The notes under the pieces: model-generated
What the model was told of the DNA's origin: nothing
Databases searched by the model: none
The model's input: the letters and a program-made list of their open reading frames with translations, nothing else
In this document: positions 54,708 to 63,662 of the stretch, piece after piece
Layout: every line of letters starts with the position of its first letter
Position numbering within the stretch: position 1 is the first letter of the stretch
Translations under genes and position numbers: made by a program
Source: an uncultured Sulfitobacter sp.
Lineage (GTDB): Bacteria; Pseudomonadota; Alphaproteobacteria; Rhodobacterales; Rhodobacteraceae
Direction of reading: 5' to 3'
Assembly (NCBI RefSeq): GCF_947499945.1
Contig: NZ_CANMQD010000002.1
Location: forward strand, 124,001-188,000
DNA length: 64,000 nt

Positions 54708-56678
54708 TTACTCTGCGGCAACTGCTTCAGGGTCAGCCAAGGTGACGATATCAGCCATGATTGTGTTCAACTCAAAATCTTTTGGCGTATAAACCCGTGC
54801 GACACCCATCGCCAAAAGACGCTTTGCATCGTCGTCTGGGATAATACCGCCAACGATCACCGGAATATGGCCTAGCCCTGCATCGCGCATCTGCTGCATC
54901 AAATCTTCGACCAGCGGAATGTGAGAGCCTGACAGAATGGAAAGCCCAACAACATGCGCCTCGTCGTTCAGCGCGGCGGCGACAATTTCGGAAGGGGTGA
55001 GGCGGATCCCCTCATAGGCGATATCCATGCCGCAATCGCGGGCACGCACGGCAATTTGTTCCGCACCGTTGGAGTGGCCGTCGAGACCGGGTTTGCCCAC
55101 AAGAAATTTCAGGCGGCGGCCCAAGCGGTCGCTCACGGCGTCCACGGACATGCGCAGATCGTCGAGGCCTTCGGTTTTGTTACTGCGCCCTTTTCCCACG
55201 CCTGTCGGGCCTCGGTATTCACCGTGTACGGCACGCATTTGTTCGGCCCATTCACCTGTGGTGACACCTGCTTTGGCGGCGACGATGGACGCTGGCATGA
55301 TGTTGCGGCCCTCTGCTGCTGCGGCGCGCAGGTCTTTGAGGGCTGCGTTGACTTCGCCCTCGTTACGTTGCGCACGCCAAGCGTTAAGCATGTCGATTTG
55401 TTGGGCTTCCACGGCGGGGTCCACGGTCATGATGCCGCCGTCGCCCGTCATCAGGGGCGATGGTTCGCCCTTTTGCCATTTGTTCACACCCACAACGATT
55501 GTTTCGCCTGCCTCAATCCGACCAAGGCGATCCGCGTTGCTGTCTACAAGGCGGGATTTCATGTAGTCGATGCCGTCAATGGCACCGCCCATGCTGTCGA
55601 TATGGGCCAGCTCGGCGCGGGCGCCTTCTTTGAGCTGTTCAACTTTGGCATCCACCGCCGGATTGCCGTCGAATAGGTCGTCGAATTCAAGCAGGTCAGT
55701 CTCATAGGCGAGGATTTGTTGCATGCGCATGGACCACTGCTGGTCCCACGGGCGGGGCAGGCCGAGCGCTTCGTTCCATGCGGGCAGTTGCACGGCGCGG
55801 GCGCGTGCCTTTTTGCTCAGCGTCACGGCGAGCATTTCGATAAGGATGCGGTAGACGTTGTTTTCGGGCTGTTGCTCGGTCAGGCCGAGGGAGTTGACCT
55901 GCACGCCGTAGCGGAAGCGGCGGTATTTAGGGTCGGTCACACCGTAACGCTCCTCACAGATTTCGTCCCACAGATCGACAAAGGCGCGCATTTTGCACAT
56001 CTCGGTCACAAAACGGATGCCTGCATTCACGAAGAACGAAATGCGGCCAACGAGGGCGGGGAAATCTTCGGGTGCCACGCGGGGGCGGAGTTGGTCGAGG
56101 ACGGCAGTGGCGGTGGCCAGCGCGAAGGAGAGTTCCTGCTCCGGCGTCGCTCCCGCTTCTTGGAGGTGATAGGAACAGACGTTCATCGGGTTCCATTTGG
56201 GAACGGAAGTGTAGCAATACTCCGCCACGTCGGCGATCATCTTGAGGGAGGGGGCAGGGGGGCAGATGTAGGTCCCGCGCGACAGGTATTCTTTGATCAG
56301 GTCATTTTGAACGGTACCTTGGAGCTTGGAGACATCTGCGCCCTGTTCTTCAGCCACGGCAATGTAGAGCGACAGCAACCAAGGTGCTGTCGCGTTGATG
56401 GTCATGGAAGTGTTCATCTGTTCCAGCGGGATGTCTTTAAAGAGTGCGCGCATGTCGCCGAGGTGGCCCACGGGTACGCCCACTTTGCCAACTTCACCAC
56501 GGCTTAGGATATGGTCGCTGTCATAGCCTGTCTGCGTGGGCAGGTCGAAAGCAACCGAAAGACCCGTCTGACCCTTGGCCAAGTTGTTACGATAAAGCTC
56601 GTTTGAGGCTTTTGCCGTCGAGTGGCCCGCATAGGTGCGGATGAGCCAAGGGCGGTCTTTCTTGGGGGCATCTGTCAT
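54708..56678 (-). CDS. ecm: (2R)-ethylmalonyl-CoA mutase
   Basis: Adenosylcobalamin mutase (656 aa) converting ethylmalonyl-CoA to methylsuccinyl-CoA in the ethylmalonyl-CoA pathway. The sequence tracks Rhodobacter Ecm, not methylmalonyl-CoA mutase: RTYAGHSTAKASNELYR near the start, GLSVAFDLPTQTGYDSDH, and SLGLTEQQPENNVYRILIE. The B12-binding DxHxxG is Asp533-His535-Gly538. MeaA is an older name. A sigma70-like promoter lies upstream. Confidence 0.95.
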   Translation of the reverse strand: MTDAPKKDRPWLIRTYAGHSTAKASNELYRNNLAKGQTGLSVAFDLPTQTGYDSDHILSRGEVGKVGVPVGHLGDMRALFKDIPLEQMNTSMTINATAPWLLSLYIAVAEEQGADVSKLQGTVQNDLIKEYLSRGTYICPPAPSLKMIADVAEYCYTSVPKWNPMNVCSYHLQEAGATPEQELSFALATATAVLDQLRPRVAPEDFPALVGRISFFVNAGIRFVTEMCKMRAFVDLWDEICEERYGVTDPKYRRFRYGVQVNSLGLTEQQPENNVYRILIEMLAVTLSKKARARAVQLPAWNEALGLPRPWDQQWSMRMQQILAYETDLLEFDDLFDGNPAVDAKVEQLKEGARAELAHIDSMGGAIDGIDYMKSRLVDSNADRLGRIEAGETIVVGVNKWQKGEPSPLMTGDGGIMTVDPAVEAQQIDMLNAWRAQRNEGEVNAALKDLRAAAAEGRNIMPASIVAAKAGVTTGEWAEQMRAVHGEYRGPTGVGKGRSNKTEGLDDLRMSVDAVSDRLGRRLKFLVGKPGLDGHSNGAEQIAVRARDCGMDIAYEGIRLTPSEIVAAALNDEAHVVGLSILSGSHIPLVEDLMQQMRDAGLGHIPVIVGGIIPDDDAKRLLAMGVARVYTPKDFELNTIMADIVTLADPEAVAAE

Positions 56679-56726
56679 GGCGGGCCTTTCTGAATCAGCT
56701 AAGCAATATTATTACGTAATGAGGTA

Positions 56727-56754
56727 GATATAAGAAACTTTCATGCAGTGTCAA
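56727..56754 (-). promoter_or_regulatory. Sigma70-like promoter of ecm
   Basis: On the minus strand TTGACA (56749-56754) and TATATC (56727-56732) are separated by 16 bp, 49 bp upstream of the ecm ATG. A perfect palindrome ATTACGTAAT (56711-56720) lies where transcription would begin and is a candidate operator. Confidence 0.5.
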
Positions 56755-56777
56755 TTCGCTGCGTTGCGGCATGTCTG

Positions 56778-57365
56778 TTATACGGTCCATGTCATCGGTG
56801 TGGAACTGGAAAAGCCGAAAAGCAGGCGCAGGGGGCCGATGTTCTGGGGTGGACCCGCGACAAAGCCTTCGCGGATGTAGAGGGCACGGGCGCGTGGGTT
56901 TATGTCTATCACATCGAGGCGGACATGGGTCAGGTTGCGTGCAGCCGCTTCGGCCTTTATCGCGCCCAAGAGCGCAGTGCCGGCACCCCAGCCACGGGCC
57001 GTGCTGTCCACGCATATACCGTCCATCAGCAGAGTATCTTCTTCTATTTCCCGTTCTAGTAGGGCCAGAAGTGGACCGCGCCAAAGCGCACCAAACCAGC
57101 CGTAGTACCGTGCTATGTCGCGCATGCCGCCGCCAGTAAGCGCACCTTTTGACGTTTTGAAACCCGCGACACCTATCACCTTGCCTGTCGCGTCGCGTGC
57201 GGTGATCGCGAATTTCGGTGTTATGATTTGGGAAAAGAAGGCCAGTGCAGTCTCGTCCGGTCCCAAAAGGCGGCCAAGTTTTGCGGAGAAGGCGCCCCAA
57301 TAGAGCCGTGCAACAACCCTGCGCTCTGCGTCGGAGAAGCCTTTTGAGAGTGTGAAATTGATCAT
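56778..57365 (-). CDS. GNAT-family N-acetyltransferase
   Basis: A 195-aa acetyltransferase. The acetyl-CoA pyrophosphate-binding motif is DSTARGWGAGTALL near residue 130 (R-G-W-G-A-G form), followed by LDVIDINPRARALYIREGF, the usual beta5-alpha4 region. The acceptor substrate is unknown. It lies upstream of ecm on the same strand, separated by 99 bp that include the ecm promoter. Confidence 0.85.
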   Translation of the reverse strand: MINFTLSKGFSDAERRVVARLYWGAFSAKLGRLLGPDETALAFFSQIITPKFAITARDATGKVIGVAGFKTSKGALTGGGMRDIARYYGWFGALWRGPLLALLEREIEEDTLLMDGICVDSTARGWGAGTALLGAIKAEAAARNLTHVRLDVIDINPRARALYIREGFVAGPPQNIGPLRLLFGFSSSTPMTWTV

Positions 57366-57429
57366 GCGCCGCCCTGTTTCGATGAGTTAGTTATTGTCCT
57401 TGGAGGTCTGCGCTGCAAGGGTATGAGCG

Positions 57430-58839
57430 ATGACGCAGACGGTGACCCTTCCCCTTTGGCTTTTTGTGCTGATCTTGCTCTTTGCGGCGGTGACAGCACT
57501 GAGCCATTTCCTGTTGCCTTCAGTGCGCTGGTTCTTCCGGCGGCGGTTCGAGAAGGCTGTGGCGCGGCTTAATACGCGGCTCAAACGGCCGATCCAGCCG
57601 TTCAAGCTGGCGCGGCGGTACGACATGATCCAGCGTCTAATCTACGATCCCGAAGTTTCGCGCGAGATCGCGCTGTATGCCGAGAAGAATAATGTGCCGG
57701 AGAATGTGGCATTTCAGAAAGCGCGGGAATATGCGCGTGAGATCGTGCCGACGTTTTCCGCCTTTGCCTATTTCAGTTTTGCTATGCGGGTGGCCAAAGT
57801 GCTGGCGGAATCGGTGTACCGGATTCGCACGGCAAAGCAGAACGACGAAGTTTTTGCCGCAATCCCGAAGGACTCAACAGCTGTTTTTGTGATGAATCAC
57901 CGCAGTAATATGGATTACGTGCTGGTCACTTATCTCGCGTCCAAGACTTCGACGTTATCTTATGCAGTGGGAGAGTGGGCGCGGGTCTGGCCCTTGTCTT
58001 CACTCATCCGTTTGTGGGGGGCGTATTTTATCCGCCGCCGCTCGCGGGGCTCACTCTATCGTAAAGTGCTGTCGCGCTACGTGCAGATGGCGACGAGTGG
58101 TGGTGATACGCAGGCATTCTATCCCGAGGGAGGCTTGAGCCTCACGGGGGCGTTGCAACCGCCCAAGGTTGGGTTGCTCAGCTATTTGGTCGACGGATTC
58201 GAACCTGACGGCGGGCGCGATATCGTGTTTGTGCCTGTGGCGATCAACTATGACCGAGTGCTCGAAGATCGCGTGCTCATCGCCGCCCATGCGCGGGGCG
58301 ATCGCAGGTTTGGTGCGCGTATTTCAGTTGTGGTTGCATTTATACTGCGCAAGTTCTGGCGGCGTTTGCGCGGCCATGACACGCGGTTTGGCACGGCAGC
58401 AGTGGCCTTTGGCACACCGTTGAGCCTGAGGGAGTTTGGCAAAGTCGAGGATGTAGATGCGTTGTCGCAACTGCTCATGTCGCGGATCGAAGCGGTGATG
58501 CCTGTGCTGGGAGTGCCGCTTGTGGCTGCGGTTTTGCGAAAGCGCGGTGCGTTGGATGCCGATACGCTTGAAACAGAAGTGCGCGATTTGCTGGACCAGC
58601 TGCCCGCGAAAAGCATCGTTTTGGACACAAGCGCGTTGTCGGACGAGGTGGCTCAGGCCTGCGGTCATATGGAGCAACACGGGCTGATCGAGAAGGACGG
58701 CGATGTTTGGCGCATCGTGCACGGGCAGGAAACGGCAACCCAGTTTTACGCCAATTCGATTGCCCACTACTTACCCGATGGGTATCTTGTGCTTGATGCT
58801 GCGCTTGCGAAGGGTTTTTCTGCACCCGCTGGGTCATAA
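57430..58839 (+). CDS. PlsB/PlsC-like glycerolipid acyltransferase
   Basis: A 469-aa membrane-bound acyltransferase. One N-terminal helix (8-28) is followed by a soluble region; the HX4D motif is His157-Asp162 (MNHRSNMD) and FYPEGG (about 231-236) binds the glycerol phosphate. Length and the C-terminal extension (about 330-469) resemble bacterial PlsB-like proteins more than the short PlsC at 25.6 kb. Acyl transfer to glycerol-3-phosphate or lysophosphatidate is likely. Divergent from the GNAT gene, upstream of ccr. Confidence 0.8.
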   Translation: MTQTVTLPLWLFVLILLFAAVTALSHFLLPSVRWFFRRRFEKAVARLNTRLKRPIQPFKLARRYDMIQRLIYDPEVSREIALYAEKNNVPENVAFQKAREYAREIVPTFSAFAYFSFAMRVAKVLAESVYRIRTAKQNDEVFAAIPKDSTAVFVMNHRSNMDYVLVTYLASKTSTLSYAVGEWARVWPLSSLIRLWGAYFIRRRSRGSLYRKVLSRYVQMATSGGDTQAFYPEGGLSLTGALQPPKVGLLSYLVDGFEPDGGRDIVFVPVAINYDRVLEDRVLIAAHARGDRRFGARISVVVAFILRKFWRRLRGHDTRFGTAAVAFGTPLSLREFGKVEDVDALSQLLMSRIEAVMPVLGVPLVAAVLRKRGALDADTLETEVRDLLDQLPAKSIVLDTSALSDEVAQACGHMEQHGLIEKDGDVWRIVHGQETATQFYANSIAHYLPDGYLVLDAALAKGFSAPAGS

Positions 58840-58951
58840 AATTTCAAAAAAGACGTGTCAGTGGTTGCAATGTTGCGCAGACGGGCTTACTCAGTCGTTT
58901 GAGAGCCGCTTTTCCGCGTTGCGGCATCCCTTATTCCCGCAGGAGGGCGAC

Positions 58952-60232
58952 ATGGCACTAGATACGACAATCGCGCAATACGATGCACCCGAAAAAGACT
59001 TGTATGAGATGGGTGAAATGCCGCCCATTGGCTATGTGCCAAAGCAGATGTACGCGTGGGCGATCCGTCGTGAGCGCCATGGTGAGCCAAACACGGCGAT
59101 GCTGGAAGAAGTTGTGGATGTGCCCGTGCTCGACAGTCAGGACGTGCTTGTCCTCGTGATGGCGGCGGGTGTGAACTATAACGGTGTTTGGGCTGCCCTT
59201 GGCACGCCGATCAGCCCGTTTGACGGCCACAAAGAGCCGTACCATGTTGCCGGTTCCGATGCTGCGGGCATTGTATGGGCTGTTGGAGATCGCGTGACAC
59301 GTTGGAAAGTGGGCGACGAAGTCGTTGTGCATTGCAATCAGGATGACGGTGACGACGAGGAATGTAACGGCGGCGATCCAATGTATTCCCCAACGCAGCG
59401 TATTTGGGGCTATGAGACGCCCGACGGCTCTTTCAGCCAGTTTACACGCGTGCAAAGCCAGCAATTGATGCCGCGCCCCAAGCACCTGACATGGGAAGAA
59501 AGTGCGTGCTACACGCTGACGCTTGCCACTGCTTACCGGATGCTGTTCGGCCATGAGCCTCACGATCTCAAGCCAGGCCAGAACGTTCTGGTTTGGGGGG
59601 CATCAGGTGGCCTTGGCTCTTACGCGATCCAGTTGATCAATACGGCGGGTGCCAATGCGATTGGCGTCATCTCGGACGAGAGCAAGCGCCAGTTTGTTAT
59701 GGATTTGGGTGCCAAGGGCGTCCTGAATCGTAAGGATTTCAGCTGCTGGGGGCAATTGCCTACAGTAAACACGGACGAATATAACGTCTGGCTCAAAGAA
59801 GCGCGCAAGTTTGGTAAAGCAATTTGGGATATCACCGGAAAAGGCGTTAGCGTCGACATGGTATTCGAGCACCCGGGCGAGACGACATTCCCTGTTTCCA
59901 GCCTTGTTGTGAAAAAGGGCGGCATGGTCGTGATTTGTGCCGGCACCACTGGTTTCAACTGTACCTTTGACGTGCGCTATATGTGGATGCATCAGAAGCG
60001 CTTGCAGGGATCGCATTTTGCCCATCTCAAGCAGGCGTCCGCAGCCAACAAGTTGATGATCGAGCGCCGTTTGGACCCGTGCATGTCCGAAGTGTTCGCA
60101 TGGAACGACCTGCCCGAAGCGCATATGAAAATGCTGCGTAATGAACATAAGCCTGGCAACATGTCTGTGCTGGTTCAGTCGCCAAAGACAGGTCTGCGAA
60201 CGCTTGAGGACGCACTAGACGCTCGCAAATAA
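58952..60232 (+). CDS. ccr: Crotonyl-CoA carboxylase/reductase
   Basis: A 426-aa NADPH enzyme of the medium-chain dehydrogenase family that reductively carboxylates crotonyl-CoA to ethylmalonyl-CoA, the signature step of the pathway. Ccr-specific features: EMGEMPPIGYVPKQMYAWAIRRERHG near the start, the CNQDDGDDEECNGGDPMYSPTQRIWGYETPDGS insert, cofactor loop GASGGLG (216-222) and FEHPGE. The start at 58952 follows AGGAGG by five bases; a long open lead from 58703 overlaps the acyltransferase and is rejected. Confidence 0.97.
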   Translation: MALDTTIAQYDAPEKDLYEMGEMPPIGYVPKQMYAWAIRRERHGEPNTAMLEEVVDVPVLDSQDVLVLVMAAGVNYNGVWAALGTPISPFDGHKEPYHVAGSDAAGIVWAVGDRVTRWKVGDEVVVHCNQDDGDDEECNGGDPMYSPTQRIWGYETPDGSFSQFTRVQSQQLMPRPKHLTWEESACYTLTLATAYRMLFGHEPHDLKPGQNVLVWGASGGLGSYAIQLINTAGANAIGVISDESKRQFVMDLGAKGVLNRKDFSCWGQLPTVNTDEYNVWLKEARKFGKAIWDITGKGVSVDMVFEHPGETTFPVSSLVVKKGGMVVICAGTTGFNCTFDVRYMWMHQKRLQGSHFAHLKQASAANKLMIERRLDPCMSEVFAWNDLPEAHMKMLRNEHKPGNMSVLVQSPKTGLRTLEDALDARK

Positions 60233-60260
60233 GACAAAACTTAAATTCTGACAGCTCTGA

Positions 60261-60294
60261 CGCCCCGCGAATCGCTCCTGCCATTCGCGGGGCG
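60261..60294 (+). terminator. Rho-independent terminator after ccr
   Basis: CGCCCCGCGAAT (60261-60272), a 10-nt loop and ATTCGCGGGGCG (60283-60294) form a perfect 12-bp stem followed by TTTACGTTT, 28 bp past the ccr stop. Confidence 0.88.
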
Positions 60295-60411
60295 TTTACG
60301 TTTCTGAAACCAGTTCAATGCGAACAATGGTTTGAGATTGTTTCCCTCACTATTTCTGGGGAGTGGAAATTCGCGAATAGGAGAGTTGTTTTAACGCGTG
60401 CTACTGTAATG

Positions 60412-60430
60412 TTAACGGCTCGTTAACCAT
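60412..60430. promoter_or_regulatory. CtrA-type box upstream of the quorum-sensing genes
   Basis: TTAA (60412-60415), 7 nt, then TTAACCAT (60423-60430). This fits both the full TTAA-N7-TTAA consensus and the TTAACCAT half-site reported for CtrA. It also forms a perfect 7-bp inverted repeat (GTTAACG/CGTTAAC). It ends 18 bp before the ATG of the 72-aa ORF. Binding is inferred from sequence only. Confidence 0.55.
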
Positions 60431-60448
60431 TTAAGAGGGAACATCGAT

Positions 60449-60667
60449 ATGCGTAGTGATTGGATTTTAGACGTTCTCGCTGATTTGCGTAGTTTTGCCG
60501 ACGCCAATGCCCTGCCACTTCTGGCAGAGCAGCTCGATGATACTGCACTCATCGCCATGGCCGAGATCGCCTCGAAGGATGAGAGGTCTGCAAAGCAGAT
60601 AGATGTCGGTGAAACAGATCAAACTAGAGGGCATCCTGTCCTCGTTGGAACAGGCAGACACGCTTGA
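60449..60667 (+). CDS. 72-aa protein preceding luxR
   Basis: A small cytoplasmic protein, MRSDWILDVLADLRSFADAN at the start, predicted mostly helical, acidic, no cysteines. AAGAGGGA precedes the ATG at 60449. Its last 65 nt overlap luxR in another frame, so luxR translation is probably coupled to it. Similar short ORFs appear ahead of luxR genes in Rhodobacterales as I remember them, but no function is assigned. Confidence 0.65.
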   Translation: MRSDWILDVLADLRSFADANALPLLAEQLDDTALIAMAEIASKDERSAKQIDVGETDQTRGHPVLVGTGRHA

Positions 60668-61325
60668 CGGGATGCAGTGCGTTTCGGAGGCGCTAAGGGA
60701 TTTCTACGCCGTAGATCATCTGGTGTATCACTGGGTCGATTCAAGCGGTGATCAATACGGATGCGGAACCTATTCCGAGGCGTGGCAGCACAAATATATG
60801 GAAGAAAACTATTTGCGGATTGATCCTGTGGTGCAGGGTTGTTTTCAAAGATTTCATCCTGTTGATTGGAAAATGCTTGATTGGTCGAGCAAAGCAGCGC
60901 GTGAATTCTTGAGGGTTTCCACGGAATACGGTGTCGGAAATCAGGGGTTCTCTGTTCCAATTCGCGGACCCAAGGGTCAATTTGCTTTGTTCACTGTAAA
61001 TCATACCTGTGATGATGATATTTGGGCCGAATTTACCGAAGAGCACCGCCGCGATTTGATCCTGATCGCCCATTATTTTAACGAAAAAGCGCTTGAGTTT
61101 GAACCAGAGCGCCAGCCAGAACAGCAACAAGCGCTGTCTCCGCGTGAAATTGATGCGATGACCCTATTGGCCATCGGATACAGTCGCGCACAAGTCGCCA
61201 ATTCTTTGTCGATTTCCGAGCATACGTTGCGCGTCTATATTGAAAGTGCGCGGTATAAATTGGGCGCATTGAATACAACCCACGCGGTTGCGCGGGCAAT
61301 GAGCCGCGGATTGATCGTGGTTTAA
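60603..61325 (+). CDS. LuxR-family acyl-homoserine-lactone receptor
   Basis: A 240-aa transcription factor. The autoinducer-binding domain (about 15-165) has all six usual invariants: Trp61, Tyr65, Asp74, Pro75, Trp89 and Gly115, in TraR order and spacing. The C-terminal HTH (about 178-238, LSPREIDAMTLLAIGYSRAQVANSL) follows. It should bind the signal made by the adjacent LuxI. The ATG at 60603 lies inside the upstream ORF. Confidence 0.93.
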   Translation: MSVKQIKLEGILSSLEQADTLDGMQCVSEALRDFYAVDHLVYHWVDSSGDQYGCGTYSEAWQHKYMEENYLRIDPVVQGCFQRFHPVDWKMLDWSSKAAREFLRVSTEYGVGNQGFSVPIRGPKGQFALFTVNHTCDDDIWAEFTEEHRRDLILIAHYFNEKALEFEPERQPEQQQALSPREIDAMTLLAIGYSRAQVANSLSISEHTLRVYIESARYKLGALNTTHAVARAMSRGLIVV

Positions 61326-61445
61326 GCCTTTAAAATTATACTGTTGCGCGAATCTTTGGCGGGGCGCACCCTTTGTAAAAATGGTATTAACCACTTCAGC
61401 GATATTGCTTGTGACATCGTTTTAGATGCCATGGGGAGCTTTTTA

Positions 61446-62081
61446 ATGCTGCGTTATTTATATGCTGATCAACTTGATCAATATCCACGCCTTGCAGACG
61501 AGATGTTTACGCACCGTGCGGATCAGTTCAAAACGCGCCTCGGGTGGAATGTTTCTGTGGATGCCAAGGGGCATGAGCGTGATGAGTATGATGCGCTCAA
61601 CCCGCTCTATGTGATTTGGGAAACAGCGGATGGCGGGCATGGCGGGTCAACCCGATTTCTACCGACGACGGGTCCAGTAATGGTTAATGATCATTTTGGC
61701 GATTTGATTGATGCGCCGATCCGCAGCCCGCTCATTTGGGAATGTACGCGATTTTGCATGGCACCCGGTCAGGGCGCTCACGTCGCGGCTGCGCTGATGC
61801 TTGGAGGGGGCGAATTGATGACGGGTTTTGGTGTGCGTCTTTTCGTTGGAGTCTTTGACGCGCGGATGGTGCGTATTTACAAGCGGGTCGGCTCATCTCC
61901 CGAAGTGCTGGGGAGCATGGGAGCAGGACGAGAACAGATCAGCGTTGGCCTTTGGGCGTTTGACAAGGAAGCTCAGCACTGTGTGGCAGAGCGTGCAGGC
62001 GTGACGTGTGGGCAAAGTCGCGTGTGGTTCGAGCGTTCTTTTGGAAGTATGCCAATTGCGGAATTTTCCGCCATCGCCTGA
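61446..62081 (+). CDS. LuxI-family acyl-homoserine-lactone synthase
   Basis: A 211-aa synthase making AHLs from S-adenosylmethionine and acyl-ACP. The conserved set is complete: Arg24, Phe28, Trp34, Glu44, Asp46, Asp49, Arg70, Phe84, Glu99 and Arg102. The ATG at 61446 after GGGGAG starts the typical MLRYLYADQL; in-frame ATGs at 61344 and 61431 give unconserved leads. It lies 120 bp after luxR; no clear lux-box palindrome is seen in that gap. Acyl chain length cannot be read from the sequence. Confidence 0.95.
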   Translation: MLRYLYADQLDQYPRLADEMFTHRADQFKTRLGWNVSVDAKGHERDEYDALNPLYVIWETADGGHGGSTRFLPTTGPVMVNDHFGDLIDAPIRSPLIWECTRFCMAPGQGAHVAAALMLGGGELMTGFGVRLFVGVFDARMVRIYKRVGSSPEVLGSMGAGREQISVGLWAFDKEAQHCVAERAGVTCGQSRVWFERSFGSMPIAEFSAIA

Positions 62082-62123
62082 ACGCCTCTGGTCCCTGCGC
62101 TGCCGGCCCTCTAATGTCCGCGC

Positions 62124-63662
62124 ATGACCACAGAGCTTACATATTCCGACGATCAGGCCGCAGCACATGATGCTGTTTGTACAATGCTGCAATCTGCGGG
62201 GGTGAGCCTTGCTGATGATCTGCTGATGCCGCCCAAAGGCACCAAAAATCAGGTCATGGCGGTGACGGGCAAGGCGGGGTCGGGTAAGACGCTTCTGCTA
62301 GCGGAACTGTATAAAGCGTTGGAAGCGGCGGGCGTCGATATCGTTTCGGGCGATTACGAAAGCAAGAAGCGCAAGGACAAGCGCACGCTTGCGATCCTTG
62401 CACCCACAAACAAAGCGGCGAGCGTGCTGCGCCTGCGCGGGGTACCCGCCACGACAATCCATCGCATTCTTTATACCCCCGTCTATGACCCTGAATACGA
62501 GCGCATTGCGGAGTGGCTGGCCGGCAATGGTGAGCGACCTGTGGATGTTGAGGGGCTGACTGAGATTGCCCTCGATCGCGCCCATGCGTTTTATCAAAAC
62601 AACAAATCCATTCCCGGTGCTTTGGCCGCCGCAGGTTTGCGCGGCAGTGATTTCATCACCGGCTGGAAGCGGCGGGAGGAGCCGTTGGATATCGGTTTTG
62701 TCGACGAATCCTCGATGCTGGATGACAAGCAATTCGAAGATCTCAAAGAAATTTTTCCGACGCTACTGCTGTTCGGTGATCCTGCGCAGCTCGCTCCTGT
62801 TGGGCAATCTGGCACGATGGTCTTCGAGAAATTGCCAGAAAAACGTGTCATGAACCTGAACCGCATTTTTCGGCAGGAGGCGGATAATCCGATCCTTGAT
62901 CTGGCCCATGCGCTTGCTGATCCCGACATCGGGTTCGAGCAGTTCGAGCGGATGATTGAGGATGCGTCAAAGCGTGACGCGCGTGTCGTCTGGGGGCAGC
63001 GGGTTGAAGTGGATTTGATGGCGCGTTCCCCCGTGTTGGTCTGGCGTAATGCCACACGTATCCGTCTGATCAATGCTTTCCGCCGTGTGCATGGTGCACC
63101 CGAAGACGCGCTGATCGAAGGTGAACCGTTGATTTGTGATGGGATTGAATTGCCGCTCAAACATCGCAAAAAGCGGCTCGACCTTGAAGCGCGGGGCCTG
63201 ATCAAGGGGGCACAGGTTGTCTACCTCGGGGCAGGGCGCAAACCGGGTTTTTCACGTCTGCATGTGATGGGGGCCGAAGACCCGCAGGTGAGTGCTGCGA
63301 GTATCGTGAAAATTGAAAAGCCCGATGAGGAGGAGCCGTTCATCCCTTTCGCCGCACGTATGGGGGCCACATTTTTGCACGGTGCTGCCGTGACGATCCA
63401 CAAGGCGCAGGGCTCCCAGTGGGACACCGTGCAGGTCTTTGCGCCCGATCTTTATGCGGCCGCACGGATGGGGCGGATGGAAGCGGGGCAGCCCTTGTGG
63501 AAGCGACTGGCCTATGTGGCGATAACACGGGCGCAGAACAGGCTGATCTGGGTGGTGCGCAACCGCCTGTCGACGCCAACTTATGCGTTGAATGTGGATG
63601 ATTTGCGGGCGACGCCTGCGGCGAAGTTAACGCTGGATGCAACCGAGGAGGAATTGGGATGA
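62124..63662 (+). CDS. RecD-like superfamily 1 DNA helicase
   Basis: A 512-aa ATPase. Walker A GKAGSGKT is at 49-56, motif Ia LAPTNKAA follows, Walker B/motif II is VDESSM near residue 195, motif III LLLFGDPAQLAPVG, and the C-terminal VTIHKAQGSQWDTV and YVAITRAQNRLIWV are motifs V and VI of UvrD/RecD-type helicases. It is shorter than RecD2. Likely role in DNA repair or replication-fork processing. Its stop overlaps the next ATG by 4 nt. Confidence 0.9.
   Translation: MTTELTYSDDQAAAHDAVCTMLQSAGVSLADDLLMPPKGTKNQVMAVTGKAGSGKTLLLAELYKALEAAGVDIVSGDYESKKRKDKRTLAILAPTNKAASVLRLRGVPATTIHRILYTPVYDPEYERIAEWLAGNGERPVDVEGLTEIALDRAHAFYQNNKSIPGALAAAGLRGSDFITGWKRREEPLDIGFVDESSMLDDKQFEDLKEIFPTLLLFGDPAQLAPVGQSGTMVFEKLPEKRVMNLNRIFRQEADNPILDLAHALADPDIGFEQFERMIEDASKRDARVVWGQRVEVDLMARSPVLVWRNATRIRLINAFRRVHGAPEDALIEGEPLICDGIELPLKHRKKRLDLEARGLIKGAQVVYLGAGRKPGFSRLHVMGAEDPQVSAASIVKIEKPDEEEPFIPFAARMGATFLHGAAVTIHKAQGSQWDTVQVFAPDLYAAARMGRMEAGQPLWKRLAYVAITRAQNRLIWVVRNRLSTPTYALNVDDLRATPAAKLTLDATEEELG

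Noticed and set aside
58865-58879. TTGCAA/TTGCGCA upstream of ccr and TTGCGCAA/TTGCG upstream of mcl2 (40297-40314) as a shared RamB/PccR-type site
   Set aside because: PccR-type sites are two TTTGCAAA-like octamers with a fixed 4-nt gap; the spacings here differ (8 versus 13 bp start to start) and the octamers match poorly.
61326-61445. lux box between luxR and luxI
   Set aside because: I looked for an 18-20-bp palindrome and found none convincing; an imperfect site may exist but I cannot support it.
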